64,000 nt of DNA. Origin: Rutpela maculata. Lineage: Eukaryota; Arthropoda; Insecta; Coleoptera; Cerambycidae. Each line of letters begins with the position of its first letter. The stretch's first letter is position 1. Where the stretch lies: the NCBI GenBank assembly GCA_936432065.2, contig OW386286.2, positions 116,275,519 to 116,339,518 on the forward strand, given 5' to 3'. Below, one piece after another: positions 1-12,283 of the stretch. The notes under the pieces were generated by a model. The model made no database searches. It was not told the origin of the DNA and was given only the letters and a program-made list of their open reading frames with translations. The position numbers were made by a program, and so were the translations under genes.

Positions 1-350
1 CTATACTCCAGTGTCCCGATGATCCAACTGATCCACTCGATTCACTTGATCCACTTGTTGCACTGGATCCACTTGATCCACCATGAATGTTACCGATACC
101 TAAGGTTGGTCCGCTTGATCCGTTTGATCCACTTGATCCGTTTGATCCACTTGATCCGATTGATCCACTTGATCCATTTGATCCACTTGATCCACTTGTT
201 GCACTGGATCCACTTGATCCACCAAGAATGTTACCGATACCTAAGGTTAGTCCGCTTGATCCGTTTGATCCGCTTGATCCGTTTGATCCACTTGATCCAC
301 TTGATCCACTTGATCCACTTAATCCGCTTGATCCACCAATACCGATACTT
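1..350 (-). repeat. Coding minisatellite: Gly-Ser repeat with a 141-bp higher-order unit
   Basis: GGATCAAGT/GGATCAAAC nonamers (Gly-Ser-Ser/Asn) are tandemly repeated. A 47-codon higher-order unit carries TLGIGNI-(L/H)-GGSSGSSATSG; its landmark falls at 91 and 232, exactly 141 bp apart. The near identity of the two units points to recent expansion or gene conversion, and the array may continue beyond the window edge. Confidence 0.85.
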
Positions 351-1944
351 GGCAAGGTTGGTAATTTAAGAGCGCCTTTTATCAAAACTGTAATTTTAAC
401 CACTATTGACTTCGCACCGACAGAGCTAAGCAAACCTGATAATTTAAGAGAACCGTTGCTGGAATTAGTTACGGCACTAGATAATGCATCTACAATTGGA
501 CCCACTACTGGAAGAGCCTTCAATAATTTCTCGATAGAGCCTGATGTTAATAATGATATTATAGTTTTAATATTTACTTTACTCAATATTTCCTGAAGAA
601 TATTACCACTAATGGAAACATTTACATCAATGACTAAATCAGGAATAACCTCTTTAAGCAAGTGTATTCCTACAGTAGAATTAAGAAGTTGTAATAAATC
701 AAGCAGCAAAGTAGGGATTGATACTTCAGTGTTTACCACAGATGATAATTTCAATAAAACATTTACAACTAATTGAAGTACCCCACCAACCACATCTTTA
801 ACTAAAATCTCGATTATTTCGGATATATTAATTCCACCGATAACCAATTTCCCGTTTAGTAAGTCATTGACTAATGTTATAAATACTGATAAATGTTCAG
901 AAGAATGAACTGATACTTGTATTTCAATAACCTTGCGTAAACCTTCTAGAGAAATGGATATATCAATACCGTCACTTTTTGACGTGGCAAATTTAAGTAA
1001 TGTCTCTATCAGAACATCAATTTCCAAGTGACCTCCAATTAAAGCAACAATTTGAGCAACAACCTTCAATAATCCAGTTACTCCCCCAGAAACATTACCT
1101 CCCAATTTTACAATTATGTCCAAGAGCTTGTCTACGGAATTTAACAGATTTCCAACAATAGATAAATCAACACGAGTTACAATGGCTAACAGGAGATTCA
1201 CTAATAACTGAACACCGTCAGCGGCTCCAAGAAGCAATGCTAAGTCCAACTCAACTTTTGCTTTAAGCAAAGCAGATAATCCGCCAGTTACTTCCGCAAA
1301 GAATGCTCCTAAACCTTCGAGAACACCAATTAACCAGATAATATCTCCATGAAGGTTGATTAACCCATCACCAAGTAGTATAAGAATTCCGTCGAGAGGG
1401 CCTTTTAAAACAGTCGTAAGTGAGGAGGCAATTTTCAAGAGAATGGTTAGAGCACCTTTGATATTTCCTTGAAGTTCTAATTTAAGCTGAGATGACAGGT
1501 GAATCAGCAGATTTCCCAGTACTTCCAAAATATCAGAAGAAATTGAGGATAAGTTAAACGATTTACCTTCTTTTGAATTAAGAATTACTGTTAGTGACGT
1601 TAATTTCTTGAAATAAATTTCAAAGCTTTCCTTGCTGCTTAACCAAACCGACGCTTTAATATAAATGCCGGAACCGGTCTGAATATTTACTACTATTGCT
1701 GCACCAGAAGATCCATCTAAAAGCGCAACCAAATTGGCATTTAGATCTATCACGAGAGCTACATTTGCAGTTAGGTTAACAATTGCTACCTTGCCTTCGT
1801 TATAAGTTATTTGTAGTCCACTGGTGCTGCTGTTACTACAAATCCACGAGCATTGTTGTGAAGTTGATGCTTCTCTTGCTTGAAAAGGAGACAAATATTT
1901 CGATGACTTAGCTTTGTGTGCGAAATGTCTTGCTGAGAGATATT
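1..1944 (-). CDS. Secreted Leu/Val-rich protein with Gly-Ser repeats, exon 2 (runs off the left edge)
   Basis: The minus strand is open without a stop from 1944 to the window edge and joins in frame (phase 1) to the signal-peptide exon at 8288-8348. The acceptor is a pyrimidine-rich tract ending TTTCAG at 1945-1950. The visible protein is about 668 residues: signal peptide (1-19), a basic stretch with the only two mature cysteines (CSWIC, about 52-56), a body of roughly 480 residues dominated by Leu, Val, Ile, Gly and Ser with LL/VV pairs and several N-x-S/T sites, then Gly-Ser repeats from about residue 556 (GSSGSNGSSG type) broken by TLGIGNI. The body has no long membrane segment and looks helical/amphipathic. 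I do not recognise the family. Composition fits an extracellular structural, silk-, glue- or mucin-like protein, but that is inference. The C-terminus is outside the window. Confidence 0.82.
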
Positions 1945-2884
1945 CTGAAATAAAATAAAGGACTACATGAAACAAGAATTAAATCGAAATGTTTGGAAGC
2001 TTTATTAGCAATGTCTCAAAAGTAGCAAGATCGTTCCCAGTTTCGCTACGAAAAGTAGTGATTTTTTAAATTATTTTATGAATAAAACTGTATATGAAAT
2101 TTTGCCTGTAAATGGCTTAGTAAGCCAATCAATGCGTGCTTTAGCTGTTCAACTATTTACAAAATGTTAATGGTGTGCATTTCTTATCTTATCGCGACAT
2201 TTTCTCCCAACTTTTTATCTTTGGTCTAAAGAAACTGCTATTTTTTTTTAATTATCATGGCTTTAGGAATTGCTCCATACATACAGCCAGTCACAATTTG
2301 AAAATAAGAGCACATATACTTACACCTAAACTAACAAAACAGAAGAGAACGAATGAACGTGGATAGGAAAAAATCAAAGTGTAATAGAGGGACACAATTT
2401 CTCTCATTTTCAAATTTTATGCACAATACTGGACCACGAAATGAAAATTGAAAAATTACACACGGTTAGATGCATAGATTTTATAGTTAGCTAATTGGAA
2501 CAATATAATGTAATAACGGTGAAATATGTAACAAGATTGCACCTGTTATTGTTTTTCTCACAATTTAAGATAGTATGTTCCAGATATCCCTCAATATTAC
2601 AGTGTTCACAAAGATTCGATTGTACATTCGACTAACAAGGAAGGATGGATAACAAGCTTGTCCAAATTAATTTTATTCTGCTTATGATGGTTACGTACTT
2701 TCTTGGAATATGTTAATTTTCATGCCATGGTTTTGATGGAATGGTCAGTTGAATAAGTGTATTTCGGATGAGTATCACAGTAGAATTGTCACAGTCTTGA
2801 CCACTGGGTATTTGTTAATTTTCATGTATTATTTGGAAATTTACAAGCTCTGTAAAATTAGTTAAACGAATGGGTTATTTAACA

Positions 2885-3790
2885 GACGACCTTCTTATCG
2901 AAATTCTAATGATGATTGGAGTATGGTGAAGAGTGCCGAGGTTGCTCACTTATTTAGACAAAAGTATAAAGATTTACCAAGTATTAGCCAAGGTACAGTT
3001 AATTAAATTGTGGCAGGATAATGGAAATTTGGGTCATGTCAGGAATGTGCTTAGACAACAACAACCCATTATCGGAGACGTGTTGTTAACTATTCAAGAA
3101 AATCCAGTGATTTCAGCACGGCAACTGACCCGTGACAACATCAGTCATACTACTGTCTTAAATATACTTAAAAATGGAAAAATGCGTCCTTATAAGATGT
3201 AGATGCATCAAGAATTAATTGAGGATGACTCGCATAACAGAATTGAAGTTTGGGCATAACCAAATATCTTTGAAATGAATAACTTTCTCTGACGAAAGCA
3301 TGTTCACTTTACATGGTTAGTTAACCGGCAGAACTGTAGTTGTTGGGGTGACGGTAACCCTCATTGGATGCGGAAAATCCATACTCAGCATCCACGAAAA
3401 TGAAATGTGTGGGATGTGAGATAATTGGTGAACGAGAAATAGGACTAATATTGTTCAACAATAATCTTAATGGACCAACATGACTCATATTTCTTCAAGA
3501 AGATCTCGTTCTACGTCTACCGGATTTATTTTCAAATCAATTAAATCCAAAATTTACCCGACGAAGGGCTCTGGTATCAACAAGACCGCACCGCACTATG
3601 CTGTGACCGTTCGACAGTATTTAGACGAAATTTTTTTACACAGGTGTATTAGAAGAAGTTTAATTGAGTAGTCGATTTCTTTTTATGGGAATATCATAAG
3701 GAAAAGAAAGTTAGATGTGTTTGCACTCCACCGAGTGAAGATAAAGTAAGAGCACTACCGTGGAAATTTAGCCCGAAGTAAAATTTACAT
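2885..3790 (+). pseudogene. Mariner-superfamily transposase relic
   Basis: Fragments in shifting frames match the insect mariner-like transposase pattern: VAHLFRQKYKDLPSISQG (HTH region), then TIQENPVISARQLTRDN and HTTVLNILKN (second HTH), then a decayed catalytic part with a SDE-like codon run near 3290 and a PHWMR-like segment near 3363. The longest open piece is 2933-3202 (89 codons). Multiple stops and frameshifts make it dead. Family assignment rests on remembered motifs, without a search. Confidence 0.7.
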
Positions 3791-4627
3791 GTTTTAGGAA
3801 CCATTGCATATTCAAATTACAGAATTTATTTCATTTAAACTTTACTCACACTATATACAAGCTAATGCAGAAATAATATAAATATTTTTGGGAAAAGAAA
3901 TTTGCGACTAGGCCCTTTTTTCAATCTTGTTTACAAAGAACACATGATAAATGTATTTTCAATAATTTTATTGAAACTTTTTGTATTATTTTAAAATTTT
4001 AACCTTAAATATTGTTCATGTAATAACCCACATAGAGCCACACGTTTGCGTAGAAATAGTACCTACAGCTATCATTATTTATCAATATTTTATATTGCAC
4101 TATAAATATATTACCATTAGTAGATTTAACTTCAATTTCATTAATCACCTACAACCTACACTAATTTTAATTCTAACAGAAAAACCTCTTGACATCTTTC
4201 AATAATTCGCTTTGTTTTTTAATTGCTCATGAAGTTCAAGTTCTTTCGTACAATTGCTGGATTTATGAAAATTGCAGATGCTATTTGTTATTGATTTTTC
4301 GACTATAATACAAAATGTACATCAGGGTAATAGAAAATTCATAAAGTTATTGTGTATTATTGTTTACGGCGAATAATTCCAATAACATTGTCTGGAAGGA
4401 CACAAGAAACCAGTACGGATTATCGAATAATGTCAATACATCTTTTTGATAGCAAATTTTCCGCCTTTTAAAATGAGTCTAGACAGATTAATATCAGGTA
4501 ATGAGTTATTGTAAATATAATTTCAAAACGGCCTTTTCTCATTTTTCTCATCTCTCAAGTGAGAAAAAATTTTTGAATACCCATTATCTTTTGTTTAAAG
4601 CATTAAATACAACACATAAATTGTTCC

Positions 4628-4824
4628 CAGGGGCGCAGCGGAGGGGGGCAAAAGTTGAGCAAAATTTGCAAATTTGAGTTGGCAATTTTTATTCCGGTGG
4701 GAATTTTTTTTTTTTTTTTGATTTTCTACCCATTTATTTACTTACAGAGTTGGTTTCTTAAGTTTATGAAGATGGCAAATTTGAAAAATAACCCCTCCAA
4801 TAAAGTTGGCTCGCTACGCCTCTG
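4628..4824. mobile_element. Short hAT-type MITE
   Basis: About 197 bp with ends CAGGGGCGCAGCGGAGG and GGCTCGCTACGCCTCTG, which are imperfect inverted repeats. It is flanked by ATTGTTCC on the left and ATTGTCCC on the right, an 8-bp target duplication with one mismatch. Eight-bp duplications and CAGRGGCG ends are typical of hAT elements. A poly-T run sits inside. Confidence 0.7.
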
Positions 4825-5439
4825 ATTGTCCCCACTCGATATATCTACAAGAACATGTGGAATTTACAGTTAGCAGTAATAATCCTATCAAAAGATCAAA
4901 TACAGTAGGTTCGTTTAGAAATCCTTATACTGTGTGTCTCATTTCAAAGTGATAAGCCCTCATATCTGTTAATATTTGAAGCATCAATTTCAAATGTAGA
5001 CTGATAATAAATGCACTTTAGCCGACTATATGGATACTGTAAAATTTGAAATGCAGACATGGATTTTCCGTGGAGTCATATTAGCTATTTTTTGAACAGA
5101 AATCTAAACCTAATCTTAAAAAGCGTCCTTTAATACTTACTTGAACCAAATTTCATTAAAATACGTGCAGTGTTTTTAGTTACAAGCACGTGAATACGGA
5201 GAACACGAAAAACATTCATTGACATTAATGGCGGAACGTCAAACTAAGACGATAATAATCGAACTTAACCGTTCGTGTAAGAAACAGCCGCGAGTAGGCC
5301 GATGGGCCAATCAGCAACTTATGGGAAGAAGTGCCTTAGACTGAAAGTCTTTCAGCAACACACAAACTAATGCCATTATGTATCTAGATATAAGTTCTTT
5401 AATCGGAGGTTTTTATTATATAATTATGAAAATGGCTGG

Positions 5440-6720
5440 TGTGCAATTAACTATTGTTGAAGAAAGTTGATATAGTTAAACTTACTGGAAATAATGAATG
5501 TTCAACACAAATAGTAGCTCGATAATTCAATCATGGACAAATCAACTAAGAAAGCATATTAAAAATTAAGAAACTATCTGAAGAAACAGGATCCGTTTTA
5601 AGATGAAGAATGGAAGCTAATGGCAACGTAGTAAGACATAATGACAACATAATTTTTGAATATTTTAACGAAGATTCTTATTCAAGTATTCGAAACGCAA
5701 ATCTAAAATGTATTTATAAATCTTGTATTTGGAGAGGTCTGACGAGATATAATATCAAATCATTTAACCCAAAAATTTTCCATGCTCTAGAAGAAATGGA
5801 TTATATAAAACGATTAAAGTTCTGTTTATGGTTTCAAAGAAATTTTCTTAGCAACTGTAAATTTAAAACAAAAACTCTACACATACATGGCCACTTTTAC
5901 GACAAATGCACAGTTTCTTCATAAAATAGTAGATTTAGGTCAGTAGGACACACTAATTTCATGAGAAATTGTAGAAGGGAGTACTCATACAAGGTAAAGG
6001 GGATCCTAAAGGAAACGATAATTGGACAAAATTTAACAGGTTTTCACGGTCATCGAAAATGAATTCTGGGAAGCATTATACGATTTACCATTACAGGGTA
6101 GATTCAGTTAGCTGTATCTTCAGGTTAAAACGCAGTAGATGAAAGAAATAAGCTGAATCGACAGTTTCAAATCTAAGGGAGAGCGTAGAGGCGTCTTGAC
6201 TTTGCATGTACTTCGATGCATGCAGTTAAGCAACGTTCATGATGGTTAGTACTTAGATGACGAAACAGTGATCTCGTCCCACCTTCTAGCTCCTTGTACA
6301 TTGGCGTATATGTAGTAGATATACAGTTTAAGGTGAGGGTTGTAAAAGGAATATGCCATGCTTCGGTGAGGATGTAAAACAGTGGGTCCCTTATCTATTA
6401 GATGTTAGGCAAGTAAAAAATTCTTACTCTTCTTATGAGAGGTTGGGGTAGCTCGCCTCATGGCGTTCGTGATTGACCTTAATAGCGGAAATGGCCTATG
6501 TTAAATAAATGTATAGGTACCGAAAACATTTGAAAGTAAATGGATTAATGGATTATTATTATTGTGGGATACCTTAAAATATTAGATTTGCAAACACCTG
6601 CCGACAACAATATTGCGAAAGAATTAGAGGTGCCTTCGCCTGTTAAAATATTACTTCGGAACAGCTAAATGGAACTCTGACAGAAGTAACTAAAATGTGG
6701 CGAAACAGACTTTGTTTTTA
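5440..6720 (+). pseudogene. Second mariner-type transposase relic
   Basis: An open stretch at 5610-5924 ends in KRLKFCLWFQRNFLSN and LHIHGHFYDK, which resemble the Tc1/mariner blocks RIEFCxWFQ..FLSN..FSDE and TLxGHFxxQN. Upstream 5460-5560 looks like an HTH region, and 6600-6715 (CRQQYCERIRGAF) resembles the C-terminal end of the same transposase class. Stops and frameshifts throughout; the catalytic aspartate block is missing. The extent is approximate. Confidence 0.5.
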
Positions 6721-8287
6721 TTAAAAATATTATCAAACTAATTATGTTTCATTGATCCATCAATAATTAACACAGATTGAAATGAGACACAAACTGTGTA
6801 TAACGGTTGAAAGTTCCAACTATATATTACGAGATTTTCTGGATTAACTTTATTAGAGAAAGACCTAAATACGGATAAAACAAATATTTTCTTAATGATA
6901 TATCCTTGTTTTTCGCAAAAAAATTAGAGATAACTGAAAAGAAGATAAGTAGCGATTTTATATCCTACTTCAGGACCTGATGTCTTCGGTCCATCTGACC
7001 TTATAGATTCTATGGGGGCTAATTTTTTTCCTAGTACGATGTATTTTTCCGGAAAATTACATCATACAGGTAGGGTTTCTTTGTCATTTTTGGGCTTTTC
7101 ACTTTTTTGTCTTAATGGTAAAAGTTCACCGGGTGATCATGTTTTCAAAGTATTTTGTACTTTTTACAAAACACTACATTATTTTCGAATTATAACACAA
7201 AAAGCGAAGGCAAAGATTTTCCACTTTTAACTGCTGTCCACATCGAATTGGTTTGTGCAAGTCTAAGTACACTTTGTTTGCGTCAAGATCCACCTGAAAA
7301 CGCAGAAAAACCAAACCGGTCCTATTTAATTCGATTTGGAGCCTCCTAGTACTGATCCAACATGGCGACTTGAGAAGATTAACTTCAGAGCTCTTTTCGT
7401 TTGGCTTTTAAATGACATTATCTTACATTTTCATAAAATTATACATGTATGAAACTTCTTCGATATTATTTCACCCCAAAAAATTCATTAAACTACTCCG
7501 CATTGTTTAGCATCCAAGAGTTCTACAATAGTTTCAACAGTAATCCCAAGTAGGGTTAAAAATTTTATGGAAACAAATCGAGAATCAATAATAATCTCCT
7601 TATAATATATATCCTTGTATCTTCTGTAGAGGCACCCACAAGAATGAACTCATGCATTTTTCTTGTATGTAACGCTCCTAAAAACCGAGCTCGTTACCGC
7701 TGAGTTATGCGATGGAAGCCTTCGTTCCGCGAGTACTAAAAACTAAAAAAATGAACAGAAGAGAGTGGTCTGATATACCGTTGAAATCAGAATAATATCC
7801 ACTTTCGAATGGTACAATAAAATGACGCTGAAAATCAGAAAGTCCGTCTGTCAAAAGGTTACTAAACATCATCCGATATGCATCTTTTCAGTTCTTATCA
7901 GCACCAAATTTTATGAAAATGTATTCTCTAGTTTTGGCGCTATCGTGTCCACATACATACATACACACAGGCATTTTTTAAAAAACACATTTTCGTGTTC
8001 CTGGGGTCTCAAAACGTAAAGTTCTGGCCAATTTTCAATTTTGGATCAGTTGCAGTAACTTCCCCACTTTTATGGGTTGGGAACTTAAAATATGTATAAT
8101 TTAGATAGTTTATTGATTAATTTAACATTTTGTTGATTTTAAAAACAAATATGTAGCATGTGCAAAAACTTCACAAGCGAAATATGATATTTAATTTGCA
8201 ACATGAAATAATTAGTAAATTTAGGAGTGGATTTAACGGTGGTGGATTTATTATAAATAAAATTAAGATTTTCACAATTACACTTAC

Positions 8288-8348
8288 CATGACCCAATGT
8301 GCTACTCAGCAGTGCACATAGCAAAATCGAAGTTATTTGAGTCTTCAT
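8288..8348 (-). CDS. Exon 1 of the Gly-Ser repeat protein: signal peptide
   Basis: ATG at 8346-8348 (minus strand) opens a 20-codon exon with a textbook signal peptide: MKTQ, then the hydrophobic core ITSILLCALLSSTLG. It ends at a strong donor, CATG|GTAAGTG (intron starts at 8287). Splicing to the acceptor at 1945 makes residue 21 Glu and keeps the frame open for 647 further codons. A 100-codon open frame covers this exon but reads upstream of the TATA box and past the donor, so its outer parts are unlikely to be translated. A signal peptide on its own small exon after a very short leader is common in highly expressed insect secretory genes (established knowledge). Confidence 0.82.
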
Positions 8349-8360
8349 TTTCGATTTTGA

Positions 8361-8393
8361 ACTGCCAGGGTTAGCTGTTTCAATGCTTATATA
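8361..8393 (-). promoter_or_regulatory. Core promoter of the Gly-Ser repeat protein gene (TATA box and initiator)
   Basis: TATATAAG lies at 8386-8393 on the minus strand. An initiator-like GGCAGTTC places a likely start A at 8363, 30 bp downstream of the first T, the usual TATA-to-start spacing. The predicted 5' leader is only about 15 nt before the ATG at 8348. The start site is inferred from spacing alone. Confidence 0.65.
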
Positions 8394-8984
8394 GTGGAAA
8401 TTGTGAAAATTTGCAGAATTCATGTTATGTTGATTATACAAAAAACTTAATATTCATTCAAATATTCCTAATACTTATTTTATCAGCATTGTATAAAATG
8501 TGCATTGTCGTAAATCTTATCTACTTCAGTATTTTTTTAAAAAGTATTTCATTTTTCACTGGATATGGTAATTTCTACATTCTTCAAGTATTTATAGAAA
8601 TAGGTACAATGTCATGTTATGCTGAACTAAAATGTATGAGACAATAACTACTTTAAGTTGAAATTTGAAGAGCTTCCTAGAATAAAATCATCCGCTTTCT
8701 AAACAGGTTGTGTGAAAGAAACCACACAGACTCTATTTAAATTACCAATAAATAGTCAGGAATTTAGTTTCTCGAAAGACGCTCCTAATGCACTCGAAGA
8801 TATAGTTTAAAAAAAATACGTACATTATCTGGAATGACCTTGCGGATCTCAATGTGGAGGGCGCCATTCTGGCCGCGATTGCAAAAAGGCGTTTCAAACT
8901 TATAGAAAGCTTATTCTTTTTAGATTCAGGTGCTGCCCAATCTCAAAATTGTTTAAACCAGGTGTACCCGAAAAGTGTACTATA
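8394..8984. other. Upstream region of the secreted-protein gene; no gene seen
   Basis: AT-rich sequence between the core promoter and the 172-bp inverted array. One 78-codon frame at 8411-8647 has no recognisable features and I do not call it. Upstream promoter elements of the secreted-protein gene could lie here, but nothing stands out. Confidence 0.4.
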
Positions 8985-10332
8985 AAGGAGGATATTAAAA
9001 AGTGGCTAATTTTGGCCTAAGCTAAACAACGGAAAATGAACACAGTTTTTGATAGCATTTTTCTCGTAGAATGCGATGACCTATTCAGTTCTGCGAAAAT
9101 ATGGCGGTAAAAAGTGAAAAAGTTAAGAAAATGCTTGAGAATTTACAAAGTCCTGTCTGAGATATCCACAAGTTAAACTTTTAAGATCCATTATATTTTA
9201 CTTTAGATTATGTTGGTTTATTTTAGTATTTTTCGCGTAGAATATGATTCTCTACTTCACCTTGCCGAAAAATGTCAGGAAAATGCGGAAAATTTAGAGA
9301 ATGCCCAAATATTTATAAATTCGAGCCTATGATATTCAAAATTTAAACTTTTTAAGATCCATAGCTTATTATGAGAGATTCAGGTCGTTTCTTGTAGTAT
9401 TTTTTCCGTAGGATACGAGGGTCAACTCTTTTTTGCGGGAAAATGGGAAAATGTTGGGAAAAGCGTACAAATTAAAAAGATGCTTGAAAACTCACAAAAT
9501 CTAGCTTAAGATAGTCATAATTTTAACCTTTTTAGATGCAGCATATTAACTAAGAATTGAGGTGGTTTTGCTAGTATTTATCCTTTGGAATACGATGGTC
9601 TACTCTGTTTTGCGTTAGAAAATCAAGAAAATGTCGGATGACTCAATATATCTAGTCTGCGTCATTCCTAAATGAAATATATTAGGAATCAGCGTTAAAA
9701 TTCGGAAAAAATTTAAAAAGTGCATAATAACTTACAATATTTAGCCTGTAACAACCATAAGTTAAACCCATTAAGATCCAGAGTATCTAACTTAATTTCA
9801 AGTTAGATAAAACCACTATAATCTCAAGCTAATAATGTTGGTTCTTAACATATTTCACTTGGGGATGACGCAGACTAGATTTTGAAAGTTTTCAAACATT
9901 TTCCTGCAAAAGTGAGTAGACCCTCGTATCCCACGGGAAAGATACTAGAAGAAATCACATGAATTTCGCATAATAATCTCTGAATCTTAAAAAGTTTACA
10001 TTTTGAATATTACAGGCTCGAATTTGTGAATTTTTAAGCGTCATTCTTAAGCGTCATATTTTTAACATTTCAGCATTGTCTCGACATTTTTGGGCAAAGC
10101 GAAGTAGAGCATCATATTCTATGAGAAAAATACTAAAAGAAAACACCATAGTCTAGAATAAAATATTATAGATCTTAAAAGTTTAACTTGCGAATATCTC
10201 AGACAGGACTTTGCAAATTCTCAAGTATTTTTTCCACATTTTCCCACCGTTTTTCCGTAAAACCGAATACACCACCCCATTTACCGTTGTTTAGCTTAGG
10301 CCAAAATTAGCGACTTTTTAACATCTTCCTTT
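8985..10332. repeat. Inverted array of ~172-bp tandem units
   Basis: The ends are mirror images: GTGGCTAATTTTGGCC near 9002 and the reverse complement of CGCTAATTTTGGCC near 10295-10312. In the left arm a landmark (CGTAGAATnYGAT) recurs near 9066, 9237, 9408 and about 9580, a period of about 171-172 bp. The right arm carries inverted, fewer units. The turn lies between TCTAGTCTGCGTCATT (about 9650) and its complement (about 9865), with a loop of about 190 bp. No coding sequence. Confidence 0.75.
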
Positions 10333-10747
10333 CAGTAACGAATCTCTTTTAAAACTTTTGCGGATATATACAACTTCTGTGATATGAAATCTGCAGAAAA
10401 AAATGGAGCAATTTTTAGTGAATGAATTATCTGTATAGCCTAATGGTTGTAAAAGATATGATTATTTTTGTATAGCGCCTTGTTGTTTCGGATATCGTTT
10501 TGAGTTCATAAGTGCTCGTCCCGCGCGCTTTGGCCGAGTAGCGACTAGTATCACAATATACATTACAACATTTACAAAACGTTCTTATGATGCTTATTAC
10601 TTGTACGTAAATATTGTCATTTTTAAGTTGAAAGAAGAACAGAAAAATTTGAACAGAAATTTACTTCCGGACAAAAATTATTACATTATAAATTTTTACT
10701 TAAAATATTCATGAGATGCAGAAAACAACATGCAACAAAATAGACTT
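10333..10747. other. Spacer without recognised features
   Basis: AT-rich sequence. A short GC-richer patch near 10500-10550 (CCGCGCGCTTTGGCCG) stands out, but I cannot assign it. Confidence 0.4.
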
Positions 10748-10870
10748 AAAGGACGAGGGCCTATAAGGCCGGTTTTCGGCCCTTTTTATTTTTAGTCAAA
10801 AAAATTTCGGAAAATTTTTTTTATCATATGTATTCAGTATCTAATCTATTCCACCCCAAACCGAACTTCC
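10748..10870 (+). repeat. Left ~120-bp terminal inverted repeat
   Basis: Begins AAAGGACGAGGGCC and ends near CTATTCCACCCCAAA. It contains a small self-complementary block (GGCCGGTTTTCGGCC). The mate is 28252-28372 on the other strand, with scattered mismatches and small indels. Confidence 0.7.
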
Positions 10871-11109
10871 CCCAACCCCTCCCCTTTCCATGTATCCTCC
10901 TTAAATTATTAAGGAATCAGTTTACATTAGTACACGTGCTTAGATGTTTTTGGACTTCATATTTACTTTGAACAAACTGCACCTTAAACTTCCTCTACTA
11001 CTATACAACACCTCAACACCCCCAACCCCCAACGACAAGCACCTTCTCCCCCACTAACATAAACCTTTATGCTCCTACCAGGTATAATATAGTTTTAAAA
11101 GATTTTTTT

Positions 11110-11500
11110 ATTTACTTTACACAGACACACAAAAAAAAATGTCGAGTGCCAGAAGGCAGACCTATATATTCCCATGCTGAACACGAATCCGATGTCCGTT
11201 TTGCCGAATTGGCTCTTGCATTTTTCTTAACCCCAAAAAACACCCTGAGACGGCCCGAAAAATCTCAAACAAGTAAATAAAAAGCTTATATATGAGCTGA
11301 CCACCAATTCCATACGTATTTTGGGGAGCTGAGAGCGAATCTGAGGTCAGAATTGGCCGATCAGTCAGGAATGTTGACATAACCTCAAAAAACACCTAAA
11401 AATGCCAGAAAAATCTCAAACAAGTAAATAAAAAGCTTACATGAACTGATCACTATATCTATACGTAATCTGGAGCACTGAAACCGAATCCAAGGTTAGA
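11110..11500. repeat. D repeat, tandem ~151-bp units (inverted relative to 25040-25770)
   Basis: AATCTCAAACAAGTAAATAA recurs at 11261 and 11412, 151 bp apart. The block opens with ACACAGACACACAAAAA and ATGTCGAGTGCCAGAAGG, matched in reverse by 25500-25770. The next 400 bp (11501-11917) are unremarkable. Confidence 0.65.
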
Positions 11501-11917
11501 ATTTATGCGCGACGATCGAATATCTTGTAAAATACATATTTAGGATGAAAACGTACCCAAAAATGACTTGCCCGAAATTGACTTTGCTCTACACAATATC
11601 TGAACATATAATTTCCGACGTATTTTCACGAACTGAACACAATACCGTAGTCAGAACTAAAGCGCAATCTGCAAACTTTATAGATAAATATCATTTCAAC
11701 ATATTCTCATCAACCCTAGTAAGAGTAGTAAGCGTAGATGGGTAACTTTTAAATTTTCAAGTATCTAAAGAAAATATTATTGAACGGTGACATTATTAGG
11801 AACAAATTTTCGGACAGTTTGCTCTGTTGAGAGAGGGATATCGTTTGGACTTAACATTTACCTCCCTTGATGATTTTTTACTTTTTTTTCTTAGAGCTGT
11901 TTAGAATTGCATAGTTT

Positions 11918-12100
11918 TACTTCCACATCCAGCGGAAGTATAGTAACGACAATAGCATATTGTGTATTTAGGTGTGAAAGCAATACATTCCCGGACGACG
12001 ATGCAAATTGTTGGCCGCAACAAGCATCGAAGTCCGGGAATATGCTTTCACACCGAAGTACACATACTATTTTTTCTGAAATCACAATCAATATTATTAT
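11918..12100. mobile_element. C1 terminal fragment with an internal hairpin MITE
   Basis: 11918-11950 is the 5' end of the C1 family (TACTTCCACATCCAGC...AAGTATAGTAACGAC). It is followed by an inverted repeat spanning 11961-12065 whose arms share GGTGTGAAAGCA and TTCCCGGAC, separated by a short loop. The overlapping open frames on the two strands here are products of this symmetry. Confidence 0.6.
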
Positions 12101-12283
12101 AAAAACCGCTGCCCAAGGAATCACTACTTCCACATCCGGATTTTCTATCCAAGTCACACAACGAAAAAATTTTATATCTAGAAATAATTGTTTATGGAAC
12201 TTTAATAATATAATATTTGAAATCCCCTACCCCAAAAACCCATAAAACGATACCACACATCGGTAGTTGGGTGGGGGTGGTGA
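12101..12283 (-). mobile_element. C1 repeat copy a, first part (split by the gypsy element)
   Basis: Starts AAAAACCGCTGCCCAAGG and runs to the G-rich tract. It is interrupted at 12284 by the LTR retrotransposon and resumes at 22222. GTGA at 12280-12283 is the left target duplication. Confidence 0.85.

Larger units (their letters stand above)
1945..8287 (-). other. 6.3 kb intron of the Gly-Ser repeat protein gene
   Basis: GT-AG intron defined by the donor at 8287 and the acceptor ending at 1945. It is loaded with mobile-element relics (2885-3790, 4628-4824, 5440-6720). The rest (about 1945-2880, 3800-4620, 4830-5430 and 6730-8280) is AT-rich sequence in which I see no gene. Confidence 0.7.
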
